Assembly (NCBI GenBank): GCA_036227345.1
Contig: CP109468.1
Span: 682,001 to 746,000, forward strand
Reading direction: 5' to 3'
DNA from: Streptomyces sp. NBC_01463
Lineage (GTDB): Bacteria; Actinomycetota; Actinomycetes; Streptomycetales; Streptomycetaceae
DNA: 64,000 bases
The notes under the pieces were generated by a model, which was given only the letters and a program-made list of their open reading frames with translations, did no database searches and was not told the DNA's origin. Shown here piece after piece: positions 28,947-38,002 of the stretch. The position numbers were made by a program, and so were the translations under genes. The stretch's first letter is position 1. Each line of letters starts with the position of its first letter.

Positions 28947-29558
28947 TCAGTCGCGGGCGAAGCGGCGCGCGGTGCGCGGCCGGTACTCCACCAGGGTCAG
29001 CGCCAGGGAGACATGGCGCTCGGCCAACTCGTCCACGGTCAGCGCGCCTTCGGGCCGGTACCACTGGGCGATCGCGTTGCACATGGCGATCACGGCGCGC
29101 CGCGCGTCGTCGGGGTACAGCGTGAGAAAGATGCCCTCTTCGACACCGCGCTCGATGATGTCGCGGAACCGTCGCGTCCCACGCTCCTCGCTCTCCCGGT
29201 ACCGCTGCAGATGGGCGGCCTCCAGGCTGCGCCCCTCGCTGAGGACGATGTTGCTCTTGTCCGGGTGTCCGGCACGGAACCGCACGGTGGCCGAGACGAT
29301 CGCCTCGAGCTGCTCGGCCGGGTCGTCACCCACCTCGGCCAGCGCGGCGTCGCACTCGGCCGAGAAGGACTCGACACCCTCCTCCAGGATCGCGACGAGC
29401 AGGTCCTGCTTGCCCTTGTAGTAGTAGTACAGCGCCGACAGGCTCACTCCGGCGCGCTGCGCGATGTCCCGGATCGACGTCGCCCCGTACCCCTGCTCGG
29501 AGAACTCCGCGCGCGCGGCATCGACGATGGCCGTGTGGCCGGCAGGTCGGCTGGACAC
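28947..29558 (-). CDS. TetR-family regulator, likely of the acyl-CoA genes
   Basis: 203 residues from GTG 29558; the longer ORF from 29672 adds a basic, poorly conserved leader. HTH at about 10-55: TAIVDAARAEFSEQGYGATS, IRDIAQRAGVSLSALYYYYKGK. It is divergent from the CoA-transferase gene across a 369-bp region holding two related palindromes. It belongs by look to the TetR group controlling acyl-CoA metabolism, where an acyl-CoA ligand releases DNA. The target assignment is inferred. Confidence 0.9.
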   Translation of the reverse strand: MSSRPAGHTAIVDAARAEFSEQGYGATSIRDIAQRAGVSLSALYYYYKGKQDLLVAILEEGVESFSAECDAALAEVGDDPAEQLEAIVSATVRFRAGHPDKSNIVLSEGRSLEAAHLQRYRESEERGTRRFRDIIERGVEEGIFLTLYPDDARRAVIAMCNAIAQWYRPEGALTVDELAERHVSLALTLVEYRPRTARRFARD

Positions 29559-29723
29559 ACCGCTCCGATCTCTCGCTGCGCCCTTCCCCGGCGGAAGCGA
29601 CTGAACGGACCGGACAGTCACAGCAGTCGCCTGGGCGGTCACATCGTAACGTCGCCGCCTGCGACGCCCCATGAATCCGCGCTTGCCGGCCGCCCCGAGC
29701 CGCTGAACAGGGAGATCAACCGG

Positions 29724-29839
29724 AACGATCGCTCAGTCCGGCCGCCCCGCCCGCCCGGAATCCATCGCCGGCGGCCGGGGCCGCGACGGCGGCCCGTGGT
29801 CTCCGGCGCCACGCACACTCCTCTGGTTGATCGATCGTT
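29724..29839. promoter_or_regulatory. Two AACG-NN-CGTT-like operators between TetR and CoA-transferase
   Basis: Site A AACGATCGCT (29724-29733) and site B ATCGATCGTT (29830-29839); both are followed by CAG. They resemble palindromes at 32018-32027 and 33160-33169. The rest of the 369-bp gap shows no gene. Confidence 0.5.
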
Positions 29840-29927
29840 CAGCCAGGTACGGTGCGCGGAGAAGCACGACGCGCGCGGTGCCGCGATCGCCCGGGCCGTT
29901 CCCCGACCCCGCACCTCTGGAGCAGTC

Positions 29928-31112
29928 ATGAGCGCCCTGCCGCTGGAAGGCATCACCGTCGTCAGCCTCGAACAGGCCGTCGCCGCGCCGTTCGCCACCC
30001 GCCAGCTCGCCGACCTCGGTGCGCGCGTCATCAAGGTGGAGCGGCCGGGGCCCGGCGATTTCGCCCGCGGCTACGACGAGTCGGTGCACGGGCAGTCGAG
30101 CCACTTCATCTGGCTGAACCGGTCGAAGGAGTCCCTGACCCTCGACATCAAGACGCCGGGCGGCCGCGAGGTGCTCGGCCGCCTGCTGGCCGACGCGGAC
30201 GTCTTCGTCCAGAACCTCGCTCCGGGTGCCGCGCGCAGGCTCGGTCTGGGCGCCGACGAGCTGGCGGCCCGGCATCCGTCCCTCGTCGTCTGCGACATCT
30301 CGGGGTACGGCAACGACGGGCCGTGGGCGGACCGCAAGGCCTACGACCTGCTCGTCCAGTGCGAGACCGGCGTGGTCTCGCTGACCGGCTCCCCGGCCGA
30401 GCCCGCCAAGGCCGGCATCTCCGTCGCCGACATCGCCGCCGGGATGTACGCGTACTCCGGCATCCTCGCCGCCCTGTACGAGCGCCGGGCCACCGGCCGT
30501 GCGCGCGCCGTCGAGGTGTCGCTCTTCGAGGCGCTGTCCGAGTGGATGGGCTCCCCGATGTACTACACCGCCTACTCCGGCACCCAGCCCCCGCGCACGG
30601 GTGCGCAGCACGCGACGATCGCGCCGTACGGCCCGTACGAGACGCAGGACGGCCCGACCGTGCTGCTGGCGATCCAGAACGAGCGCGAGTGGGCGTCGTT
30701 CTGCGCGGTCTTCCTCGGCGCCGCGGATCTCGCCACCGACCCGCGCTTCTTCCGCAACTCCGCCCGGGTGGCGCGCCGCGACGAGCTGCACGCGATCGTC
30801 GCCGCGCGCTTCGCCGAGCTGGCGGCCGAGGACGCGGTGAGGCTCCTCGACGAGGCGAACGTGGCCAACGCCCGGCTCCGTACGGTCGACGCGTTCCTGG
30901 AGCATCCCGTCCTCGCCGGGCGCGACCGCTGGCGGGACGTCGCCACACCGGGCGGCACGGTCAGGGCGCTGCTGCCCCCGGCCACGCCGCGCGGCCTCAC
31001 CCCCCGCATGGACCCGGTGCCCGCGGTCGGCGAGCACACCGACTCGGTACTGCACGGCCTCGGCTACGACGAGACCGCCATCTCCGCGCTGCGCGCCGAC
31101 GGCGCGGTCTGA
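29928..31112 (+). CDS. CaiB/BaiF-type class III CoA-transferase
   Basis: 394 residues. Starts LPLEGITVVSLEQAVAAPFATRQLADLGARVIKVE, the CaiB/BaiF N-terminal fold, and has the catalytic-Asp region RKAYDLLVQ and ISVADIAAGMYAYSGILAALYER. It moves CoA between carboxylic acids, or acts as a racemase-like member of the same fold. ATG 29928 follows a GGAG site. Near genes for acyl-CoA activation, dehydrogenation and thioester hydrolysis. Substrate unknown; citramalate, mesaconate or carnitine-type acids are typical of the family. Confidence 0.92.
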   Translation: MSALPLEGITVVSLEQAVAAPFATRQLADLGARVIKVERPGPGDFARGYDESVHGQSSHFIWLNRSKESLTLDIKTPGGREVLGRLLADADVFVQNLAPGAARRLGLGADELAARHPSLVVCDISGYGNDGPWADRKAYDLLVQCETGVVSLTGSPAEPAKAGISVADIAAGMYAYSGILAALYERRATGRARAVEVSLFEALSEWMGSPMYYTAYSGTQPPRTGAQHATIAPYGPYETQDGPTVLLAIQNEREWASFCAVFLGAADLATDPRFFRNSARVARRDELHAIVAARFAELAAEDAVRLLDEANVANARLRTVDAFLEHPVLAGRDRWRDVATPGGTVRALLPPATPRGLTPRMDPVPAVGEHTDSVLHGLGYDETAISALRADGAV

Positions 31113-31171
31113 CCCGGGACAGGAGCGTCGCCGACGGCCGGTGAGGAAGGGGGAGGCGCTTCGGGTCCCGG

Positions 31172-31927
31172 CTACTTCGGCGCCATGCGGATGGCGCCGT
31201 CCAGGCGGATGACCTCGCCGTTGAGCATGGGGTTGCTGACGATGTGTTCGGCGAGGAAGGCGTACTCGGCGGGCTCGCCGAGGCGCGAGGGGTGCGGGAT
31301 CTGGGCGCCGAGGGCGTCCTTGACCTCCTGCGGGGCGCCGCCCAGCAGCGGGGTGTCGAACAGGCCGGGGGCGATGGTCATGACGCGGATGTTCAGTGCC
31401 GCCAGGTCGCGCGCGACGGGCAGGGTCATGCCGACGATGCCGCCCTTGGAGGCGGAGTAGGCGGCCTGGCCGATCTGTCCCTCGTACGCGGCGACGGAGG
31501 CGGTGTTGATGATCACGCCGCGCTCGCCGTCGACCGGTTCGTTCCTGGCGATCTCCTCGGCGGCCAGGCGCAGCACGTTGAAGGTGCCGATCAGATTGAC
31601 CGTGACGATCCTGGCGAACCGGTCCAGCGGGTAGGCGCCGTCCTTGTTCACGGTCCGGCGCGCACCGCCGATCCCGGCGCAGTTGACCGCGATACGCAGA
31701 GGGGCGAGGGCGGCCGCGGCCGCCACGGCCGCGGCGGCGTCCGTCTCACTGGTGACGTCGCCGGGGACGAAGGCGGCGCCGATCTCCTCGGCCACGGCCT
31801 CGCCGTCGGAGCCGGGCAGGTCGAGCAGGACGACCTTGCCACCGGCCGCGAGCAGCCGCTTCGCGGTGGCGAGGCCGAGGCCGGAGGCGCCACCGGTGAC
31901 GACGGCTGACGAACCGTTGATCAGCAT
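31172..31927 (-). CDS. Short-chain dehydrogenase, 3-hydroxyacyl-CoA dehydrogenase type 2 (HSD10)-like
   Basis: 251 residues. NAD-binding TGGASGLG at 11-18, NCAGIGGA, catalytic Ser in [11 protein letters not shown], catalytic YSASK and the post-catalytic [12 protein letters not shown]. The insert and the C-terminus [15 protein letters not shown] follow the HSD17B10-like group that oxidises 3-hydroxyacyl-CoA. Convergent with the CoA-transferase gene (59 bp apart). Confidence 0.93.
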   Translation of the reverse strand: MLINGSSAVVTGGASGLGLATAKRLLAAGGKVVLLDLPGSDGEAVAEEIGAAFVPGDVTSETDAAAAVAAAAALAPLRIAVNCAGIGGARRTVNKDGAYPLDRFARIVTVNLIGTFNVLRLAAEEIARNEPVDGERGVIINTASVAAYEGQIGQAAYSASKGGIVGMTLPVARDLAALNIRVMTIAPGLFDTPLLGGAPQEVKDALGAQIPHPSRLGEPAEYAFLAEHIVSNPMLNGEVIRLDGAIRMAPK

Positions 31928-32017
31928 GGGATGCCTTTCGTGCGAGTGCGAGGAGGGAGGGGAGCGGGAAGGGACCGAGCAGCCTCCTCCGGGCCGGAGA
32001 CCTCAGCCTCTCAGTCG

Positions 32018-32027
32018 AACGCCCGTT
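32018..32027. promoter_or_regulatory. AACGCCCGTT palindrome in the SDR/thioesterase divergent region
   Basis: Perfect AACG/CGTT arms around CC, within GAACGCCCGTTAAG. It lies between the divergent starts at 31927 and 32140 and matches the core seen near 29724, 29830 and 33160. Confidence 0.45.
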
Positions 32028-32139
32028 AAGCCAGCCTCGGGATCCACCCCCACGTCCACGCGCGCGCCCCACGGCACCCGTCGCCGAGTGAGCACCGTCA
32101 CAGGTGGAGCGACGCCTCACCCTGGCACCATTCAGCAGC

Positions 32140-33072
32140 ATGAGCGCTCTTTACAGCGACCGCCCGGACACCGAGGAGCACGGAGCGGAGACATCCCGGC
32201 GGACACCACCGCCGCTGGGCTTCGAACAGGTGCTGGAGCTGACCGACGCCGGGGACGGTGCGTTGCGCGGCCGTCCGCACGCGGGCCGTCCGCCCCGCGC
32301 CTTCGGCGGCGTCACCCTCGCCCAGGCCCTGCGCGCGGGCGGCCTGGACGTCGGACCCGACCGGCAACTCCACTCCCTGCACGCCTACTTCCTGCGCGCG
32401 GTGAACCCGGAGCGGGAGGTGACGTACCGGGTACGCGCCCTGCGTGACGGCAGTTCGTACGCCGCGCGGCAGGTCGACGCCCGGCAGGGTACGGAAGTAC
32501 TCCATCTGACCGCTTCGTTCAAGAGGCCCGAGACCACGCCCGGCCGGCAGGCGCGGATGCCCGGGGCGCCGGGACCCGATGAGTGCGAGGACCCGTACGC
32601 GCTGTGGGCCGAGGAGCACCCGGAGAGCCATGCCGCGGCCGTGATCCCGCGCGTCGTCAGCCTGCGCACGGTGCCCGCCGACGAGCAGGAGCGCACCGCC
32701 GTGTCGACGGGGCTGGCCCGCAGGCGCACCTGGCTGCGGGCGGCCCACCCGATGTCCGACGATCCGCTGCTGCACGCGGCCGCCCTCGCGTACCTCTCCG
32801 ACCTCACCCTCTCCCCCACCGCCGCACTGCCGTGGGAACCGCTGGGCTCGCGCCGGTCCCGGCCGTCCGGGGTGATGCTGGCCTCGCTCGACCACGCGAT
32901 GTGGTTCCACCGGCCGTGCCGGGCCGACGCCTGGCTGCTGTACGCACAGCACAGCACGGCCATCTCCGACGGACGGGTCCTGTCGCGGGGCGAGATCTGG
33001 TCCGCCGAGGGCGATTTGGTGGCGACCGTGCAGCAGGAGGCGCTGATCCGGATCCGCCCGGCCCAGCGGTGA
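32140..33072 (+). CDS. Acyl-CoA thioesterase, TesB-like double hotdog
   Basis: 310 residues from ATG 32140 (a GTG 36 nt earlier is possible). Two hotdog repeats: N-terminal GRPPRAFGGVTLAQALRA, LHSLHAYFLRAVNPEREV and SSYAARQVDARQ; C-terminal LAYLSDLTLSP (catalytic Asp region), SLDHAMWFHRP and ISDGRVLSRGEIW. Hydrolyses acyl-CoA esters to free acid and CoA. No good ribosome-binding site is visible for either start. Confidence 0.9.
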   Translation: MSALYSDRPDTEEHGAETSRRTPPPLGFEQVLELTDAGDGALRGRPHAGRPPRAFGGVTLAQALRAGGLDVGPDRQLHSLHAYFLRAVNPEREVTYRVRALRDGSSYAARQVDARQGTEVLHLTASFKRPETTPGRQARMPGAPGPDECEDPYALWAEEHPESHAAAVIPRVVSLRTVPADEQERTAVSTGLARRRTWLRAAHPMSDDPLLHAAALAYLSDLTLSPTAALPWEPLGSRRSRPSGVMLASLDHAMWFHRPCRADAWLLYAQHSTAISDGRVLSRGEIWSAEGDLVATVQQEALIRIRPAQR

Positions 33073-33159
33073 CCCCGGGCCCGGCGGGCGGGGGCATCAC
33101 GTACGGCCGGACCCGCACCTCCCGGAACCCTGGACAACCAGGGGGAGCACTCGTACTTT

Positions 33160-33169
33160 AACGAATGTT
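33160..33169. promoter_or_regulatory. AACGAATGTT near-palindrome before the acyl-CoA synthetase
   Basis: Reads TTAACGAATGTTCGG in context, 53 bp before the synthetase ATG. Fourth copy of the AACG-NN-(C/T)GTT motif in this neighbourhood. Confidence 0.4.
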
Positions 33170-33222
33170 CGGCCAGGTGGTGTCCCCGGTCCGTCGTGCC
33201 GCACCCGAGCAAGGGAGCCCCC

Positions 33223-34911
33223 ATGAACCCTCGCCGCCCCAAGGGCATGCCCGACACGCTCGACTATCCGCCGGGGGTCTGCGTCGGCGACATCCTGGCG
33301 GGGGCCGCCCGCCGCCATCCGGACCGTACGGCTCTGCTCGACGGCTCGGCCGCCCTGACCTACGCCGAGCTGTACGACCGGGCTCTGCGCTGCGCGCAGG
33401 GCCTGCGTGAGCGGGGCATCCGACCGGGTGACGTGGTTGCACTGCATCAGCCGAACTCACTCTGGTTCAGCGTCACTTACTACGGAATCCTGCTGGCCGG
33501 CGCCACGGCCGCACCCATGAACCCGACTCTGCCGCCCGCCACACTGCGCGAGCAGCTCGACGAGGTCTCCGCCGTGGCGGCGATCACCCACCCGGCGACG
33601 GCCGAGGCGCTCCTTGCCGCCGGAACCGAGCGACTCCGTCCGGTGGTCGTGGTTCCGGGTACGGACATCGCCCCCGCCCCGGACGGCTCGGCGTCACCCG
33701 GGACCGTTCCGCTCGACGACCTGCTGGCGGCCGAGCCCGTCGAGGGGCCGCGGGCCGATCCGGAGTCGATCGCCCATCTGTCGTTCACCGGCGGGACCAC
33801 GGGACGGTCGAAGGCGGTCATGGTGCTGCACCGGCACGTCGTCCACAACGTCCTCCAGTTCACCTGCTGGCGCACCGGTGCGCTGCCCGCGGTGGACGAG
33901 CACGGCGGCATCCGTACCGAACTCGTGCCCGGGGCGCAGACGGCCGCGATGGCGCCGTCCGGGGACGGTGTGTCGGTCGGTATCTCGCCGCTCTTCCACG
34001 CCATGGGTCTGATCAGCCAGTCCAACGCCGTGCTGGCCGGTCAGACGGTGCTCCTGGCCGGCCGCTTCCATCCGCACCGCTACCTGAAGCTGGTGGAAGA
34101 CCACGGAGCCACCCACGTGACCGGCTCCCCGGCGCTGCTGCACGCGCTCATCGCCGCCGCCGACGGCCGCTCCTTCCCAGCGGTGCGCACGGTCAACTCG
34201 GGTGCCGCTCCCATCGACACGACGACCCTCGAAGCGCTTCGGGCACTGTTCCCGAACGCGGCGGTGGTGGAGGGGTACGGCCTCACCGAGGCCACCATGG
34301 GCCTGGTCACGGGTCTGGTCGACCTGGACGACCAGGTGCCCGTCGGTTCGGCCGGGCTCCCGGTCTTCGACACGGAGATCGAGATCCGCGATCCCGCCGA
34401 CGCCGGGAAGGCCCTTCCCGCGGGAGAGACCGGTGAGTTGTGGGCCCGGGGTCCGCAGATCACGGCCGGCTATCTCGGCCATCCCGAGCTGACCGCCGAG
34501 CAGTACGCCGACGGGTGGCTGCGCACGGGGGACATCGCCCGGCAGGACGAGCACGGCCATGTCTTCGTGGTCGACAGGCTGAAGGACATGCTGATCTACA
34601 AGGGCTACAACGTGTACCCGGGTGCGCTGGAGGAACTGCTCACCCGGCACCCGGCCGTCGACCAGGCGTGCGTGATCGGGGCGCCCTCCGCATCGGCGGG
34701 TGAGATTCCCGTGGCGTACGTCGTGGTCCGGCCGCCGGCGGCCTCCGGTCCGGTGCTCGCCGAGGAGCTCATGGACCACGTCGCCGCCCGCGTCGCGCCG
34801 TACCAGAAGGTGCGGGAGATCCACTTCGTGGACTCCCTGCCGACGTCCGCCGCGGGGAAGATCCTCAAGACGGAGCTCCGCCGCCGGCACCGGAGTGCCG
34901 GCCTTCACTGA
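33223..34911 (+). CDS. Acyl-CoA synthetase / AMP-dependent ligase (ANL superfamily)
   Basis: 562 residues. AMP-binding motif LSFTGGTTGRSKAV, then EGYGLTEAT, GWLRTGDIA, DRLKDMLIYKGYNVYP and the C-terminal catalytic Lys in SAAGKILKTELRRRH. It activates a carboxylate, likely a medium- or long-chain fatty acid, to acyl-AMP and acyl-CoA. ATG 33223 follows AAGGGAG; an ATG 27 nt earlier is less likely. Same strand as the thioesterase, 150 bp downstream, with its own operator-like site. Confidence 0.94.
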   Translation: MNPRRPKGMPDTLDYPPGVCVGDILAGAARRHPDRTALLDGSAALTYAELYDRALRCAQGLRERGIRPGDVVALHQPNSLWFSVTYYGILLAGATAAPMNPTLPPATLREQLDEVSAVAAITHPATAEALLAAGTERLRPVVVVPGTDIAPAPDGSASPGTVPLDDLLAAEPVEGPRADPESIAHLSFTGGTTGRSKAVMVLHRHVVHNVLQFTCWRTGALPAVDEHGGIRTELVPGAQTAAMAPSGDGVSVGISPLFHAMGLISQSNAVLAGQTVLLAGRFHPHRYLKLVEDHGATHVTGSPALLHALIAAADGRSFPAVRTVNSGAAPIDTTTLEALRALFPNAAVVEGYGLTEATMGLVTGLVDLDDQVPVGSAGLPVFDTEIEIRDPADAGKALPAGETGELWARGPQITAGYLGHPELTAEQYADGWLRTGDIARQDEHGHVFVVDRLKDMLIYKGYNVYPGALEELLTRHPAVDQACVIGAPSASAGEIPVAYVVVRPPAASGPVLAEELMDHVAARVAPYQKVREIHFVDSLPTSAAGKILKTELRRRHRSAGLH

Positions 34912-34927
34912 CGGGCCGGCACTCCGG
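34890..34927. terminator. Strong bidirectional hairpin between convergent genes
   Basis: CCGGAGTGCCGGCC and its perfect complement GGCCGGCACTCCGG make a 14-bp stem with a 10-nt loop. The 5' arm lies inside the last codons of the acyl-CoA synthetase. Placed between it and the convergent alkylsulfatase gene (ends at 34947), it can serve both. Confidence 0.75.
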
Positions 34928-34946
34928 CGGTGCCGAGCGTGCGGGG

Positions 34947-36770
34947 TCAGGGAGTGACGATGGCGAAATCGGGGTCGGCGGTGTCGAGGAAGCCGGCGAG
35001 CTTCTGGAAGACGGCGGCGTCGCCATGGGTGGTGATGCCGTCGAGCCCGCGCCCGGCGACGACACCGAGCAGCTGGGGCTTGGTCAACGACAGGGTGAGG
35101 TCGGCGCCGCCGGTGGCGGGGGCGCCTTCGCTGGTCCGGTAGGTCAGGGCCCCGTTGGACAGCGTCAGGTGCCAGGTGCGGTTCTCGTCCGTGAGGTGCC
35201 AGTCCATGGTCAGACCGGTGTCCCAGGCACGGGGGCCGTCGATGCGGATGGCGAGCGTGTCGATGATCTGGTCGACGGAGAGCGCCATGGCCATCTCGGG
35301 GTTGGCCAGGTCGACGACGGTGGTGGCCACGGAGCCGCGCAGCTCCATCGCGGCGGTGAGGTAGAAGTTGCGCCAGGTGGCGTTCTCCGCACCGTGCCCG
35401 AGCCGGTCGTAGACACCGGCCAGCGCCTCGCGTACGCCCTTGTGGCCGGGTTCGGCGAAGACCCCGTGGTTGAGGAGCGTCGCCGCGAACCGCAGATCGC
35501 CGGCCTCCGCGTACTCCCGCCCCTTGGCGACCAGGGCGTCGATCCCGCCGTAGTCGGCGGTGAACCGCTTGGCCAGCTCGGTCGGCGGGTGCTCCCACAG
35601 GTGGGCGGGGTTGCCGTCGAACCAGCCCATGTACCGCTGGTAGATCGCCTTGACGTTGTGACTCACCGATCCGTAGTAGCCGCGCGTGGCCCAGGTCTTC
35701 TCCAGCGCCGGCGGCAGGGCGAAGTCCTCGGCGATCTCCGGACCGGTCAGGCCCTGGTTGAGCAGGCGCAGCGTCTGGTCGTGGAGATAGGCGTAGAGGT
35801 CACGCTGGGCGCTGAGGAACGCGGTGAGCTCCTGCTCGCCCCAGGTGGGCCAGTGGTGGGAGGCGAAGACGACGTCGGCCTGCCCCTCGAACATCACCAG
35901 GGCCTCGTTGAGGTAGTGCGCCCAGATACGGGAGTCACGGACGACCGCTCCGCGCAGGGTGAGGACGTTGTGCAGGGTGTGGGTGGCGTTCTCGGCCATG
36001 CACAGGGCCCGGTGGTCGGGGAAGAGGAAGTTCATCTCCGAGGGGGCCTCGGTGCCCGGGGTGAGCTGGAAGACGATCCGTACCCCGTCCAGGGTGAGTT
36101 CCTGGCCGGTCTCGGCGATGTCCACGGTCGGCGGTACGAGACTGATCGTCCCGAGCGCGGTGGCGCTGCCCAGACCGCAGCCGATCTGCCCCTCGGGGCT
36201 CTTGGGCAGCCCCATGCCGTACATGTACACCCCGCGGCGGCTCATGGCGTTGCCCGCGTACACGTTCTCCGAGACGGCGTGCTCCATGAACCCGGACGGC
36301 GCGATGACGGGGATGTCCGTGACGCCGTGGGGGACGATGGCGCGGGAACCGCCGAAGTGGTCGCCGTGGGAGTGGGTGTAGATCATCGCCTTCACCGCGC
36401 GCTCGCCGCGGTGGGCGCGGTACAGCGCCAGACCGGCCGCGGCGGTCTCCACGGACATCAGCGGGTCGACCACGACGACACCGCTGTCGCCCTCGACCAG
36501 CGTCATGTTCGACAGGTCCACACCGCGGATCTGGTAGATGCCCTCGGTCACCTCGTACAGGCCGCTGCGCGCACACAGACCACCCTGACGCCACAGACTG
36601 GGGTTGGCGGTGTCCGGACACTCGGCATCCATGAAGGCGTACGCCGCCGTGTCGAACACCACCTTGCCCGACTCGTCCTTCACCACCGGGTCGGGCAGCG
36701 CCGCGATGAACCCGCGATCGGCGTTCGTCGCGGCCGTGGTGTCCTCGAAGGGCAGGTCAGTGACACGCAT
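34947..36770 (-). CDS. Metallo-beta-lactamase-fold alkylsulfatase (SdsA1/BDS1-like)
   Basis: 607 residues from ATG 36770 (GGGAG 5 nt upstream). Metal-binding YTHSHGDHFGGSRA near residue 160, AENATHTLHN and VFASHHWPTWG, then the alkylsulfatase dimerisation domain (WFDGNPAHLWEHPP) and a C-terminal SCP2-like lipid-binding domain (about 480-607). No signal peptide, so probably cytoplasmic. Hydrolyses primary alkyl sulfates such as dodecyl sulfate to alcohol and sulfate. The acyl-CoA genes next to it could degrade the alkyl chain. Confidence 0.94.
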   Translation of the reverse strand: MRVTDLPFEDTTAATNADRGFIAALPDPVVKDESGKVVFDTAAYAFMDAECPDTANPSLWRQGGLCARSGLYEVTEGIYQIRGVDLSNMTLVEGDSGVVVVDPLMSVETAAAGLALYRAHRGERAVKAMIYTHSHGDHFGGSRAIVPHGVTDIPVIAPSGFMEHAVSENVYAGNAMSRRGVYMYGMGLPKSPEGQIGCGLGSATALGTISLVPPTVDIAETGQELTLDGVRIVFQLTPGTEAPSEMNFLFPDHRALCMAENATHTLHNVLTLRGAVVRDSRIWAHYLNEALVMFEGQADVVFASHHWPTWGEQELTAFLSAQRDLYAYLHDQTLRLLNQGLTGPEIAEDFALPPALEKTWATRGYYGSVSHNVKAIYQRYMGWFDGNPAHLWEHPPTELAKRFTADYGGIDALVAKGREYAEAGDLRFAATLLNHGVFAEPGHKGVREALAGVYDRLGHGAENATWRNFYLTAAMELRGSVATTVVDLANPEMAMALSVDQIIDTLAIRIDGPRAWDTGLTMDWHLTDENRTWHLTLSNGALTYRTSEGAPATGGADLTLSLTKPQLLGVVAGRGLDGITTHGDAAVFQKLAGFLDTADPDFAIVTP

Positions 36771-36946
36771 GCGGTCTCCCGGGCTCGTCGCCAGAATCAC
36801 GTACTGCGCCTCATTCACCTACACAGCCGGTGCCGCCGCTCGGACGAGTAGCCCGTCCGGGTGACGCACACGCCTGGCCGGTCGCGGGTCCCGGCCGTTC
36901 GCTGCCGGCGGCTTCGGGGCCGCGGCAGCGACCGCTTCACCGCGTG

Positions 36947-37876
36947 TCAGTCAGCGGCCGGTGCCTCGTACGTTTCAGCCATGCGCCTGCCCACGCGGGC
37001 CGTCGTTTCACGCAGCCAGATGTGCGCCGCGTCGTGTGTGTGCACCGGATGCCACCACATCGCCTCGCGCAGCGGCACCGCCTCGTAAGGGGGCTCCACG
37101 ACGCGCACGGCGGCGAGCGGTGCGAGGAGCCGGGCGAGACGTGCCTGGATCAGGGCGATGCGCCGGGTGCCCGCCACCATCAGCGGCAGCAGCTGGAAAC
37201 TGTCGACGGACACTTCCACGCGCGGCTCGATGCCGAGCATGCCGAGCTGGCGCACGGCCGGGGCGTCGTAGGTCCTCTGGTAGGTGACCCACGGCAGCCG
37301 GCCCAGATCGTCCCGGGTGAGCCGGTCGTCGACGCTCGGATGGCCGTCCGCGACGAGGAAGACCCATGTGTCGTCGTAGAGGTCGGTGGAGGGGAAGCCG
37401 CTGATCACGCCGTGCGGCATGAGCAGTCCGTCGGTGGTGCTCAGCAGCGTGGCCGTGTCGTCGACCACGGTGGGCGGGGTCTGGACGAAGCGCAGCCGGA
37501 TTCCGGGCGCCTCCTCGTGGACCACCCGGGCGAGCTCCGCACCGAACACGGCGACCGCGTAGTCGGATGCGACCAGCTTGAACTCGCGCTTCTCGCTGCC
37601 CGGATCGAATTCGGCCTGGCTCGCGAAAAGGCGTTCCACCACTTCGTAGGCGGCGGAAGTCCGTTGCAGGAGGACCTGCCCGAGAGCGGTCAGTTCGTAG
37701 TGGCCGCCGACACGGGCAAGGAGTTCGTCGTCGAAGTGGCGGCGCAGCCGGGCCAGCGAAGCGCTCATCGCGGGCTGGCTGAGACCGACGCGCTGCCCGG
37801 CCCTGGTGACGTTGCGTTCCTCCAGCAGGGCGCGCAGGGCGACGACGAGGTTCAGGTCGAGGCGGGCCAGATTCAC
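36947..37876 (-). CDS. LysR-family regulator, NodD-like
   Basis: 309 residues from GTG 37876 (AAGGGAAG upstream). HTH in the first 60 residues: LDLNLVVALRALLEERNVTR, GLSQPAMSASLARLR. The effector domain follows, with KLVASDYAVAVFG and the NodD/NahR-like sequence style. Divergently transcribed from the ring-cleavage operon, so most likely its activator, responding to an aromatic substrate or intermediate. Confidence 0.93.
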   Translation of the reverse strand: MNLARLDLNLVVALRALLEERNVTRAGQRVGLSQPAMSASLARLRRHFDDELLARVGGHYELTALGQVLLQRTSAAYEVVERLFASQAEFDPGSEKREFKLVASDYAVAVFGAELARVVHEEAPGIRLRFVQTPPTVVDDTATLLSTTDGLLMPHGVISGFPSTDLYDDTWVFLVADGHPSVDDRLTRDDLGRLPWVTYQRTYDAPAVRQLGMLGIEPRVEVSVDSFQLLPLMVAGTRRIALIQARLARLLAPLAAVRVVEPPYEAVPLREAMWWHPVHTHDAAHIWLRETTARVGRRMAETYEAPAAD

Positions 37877-38002
37877 GGGACTTCCCTTGCTGTAAGGCGC
37901 TGACCGCAAGGAATAGATGCGATGGATGAAGGCCATCCACGGAATCGATTTCCCTGATTGCGGGTGCCGGGTCCAGATTAGTCGCATCGCAACCAGGAGG
38001 AC
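37877..38002. promoter_or_regulatory. Divergent control region of the LysR gene and catabolic operon
   Basis: 126 bp. Contains TGGATGAAGGCCATCCA (37923-37939), an inverted repeat of TGGAT/ATCCA, as expected of a LysR operator, and ATGCGAT plus a matching inverted ATCGCA nearer the operon. The operon's AGGAGG lies 6-7 nt before ATG 38003. Confidence 0.55.

Noticed and set aside
35025..36851. 608-residue plus-strand open frame
   Set aside because: Antisense of the alkylsulfatase; no domain signature.
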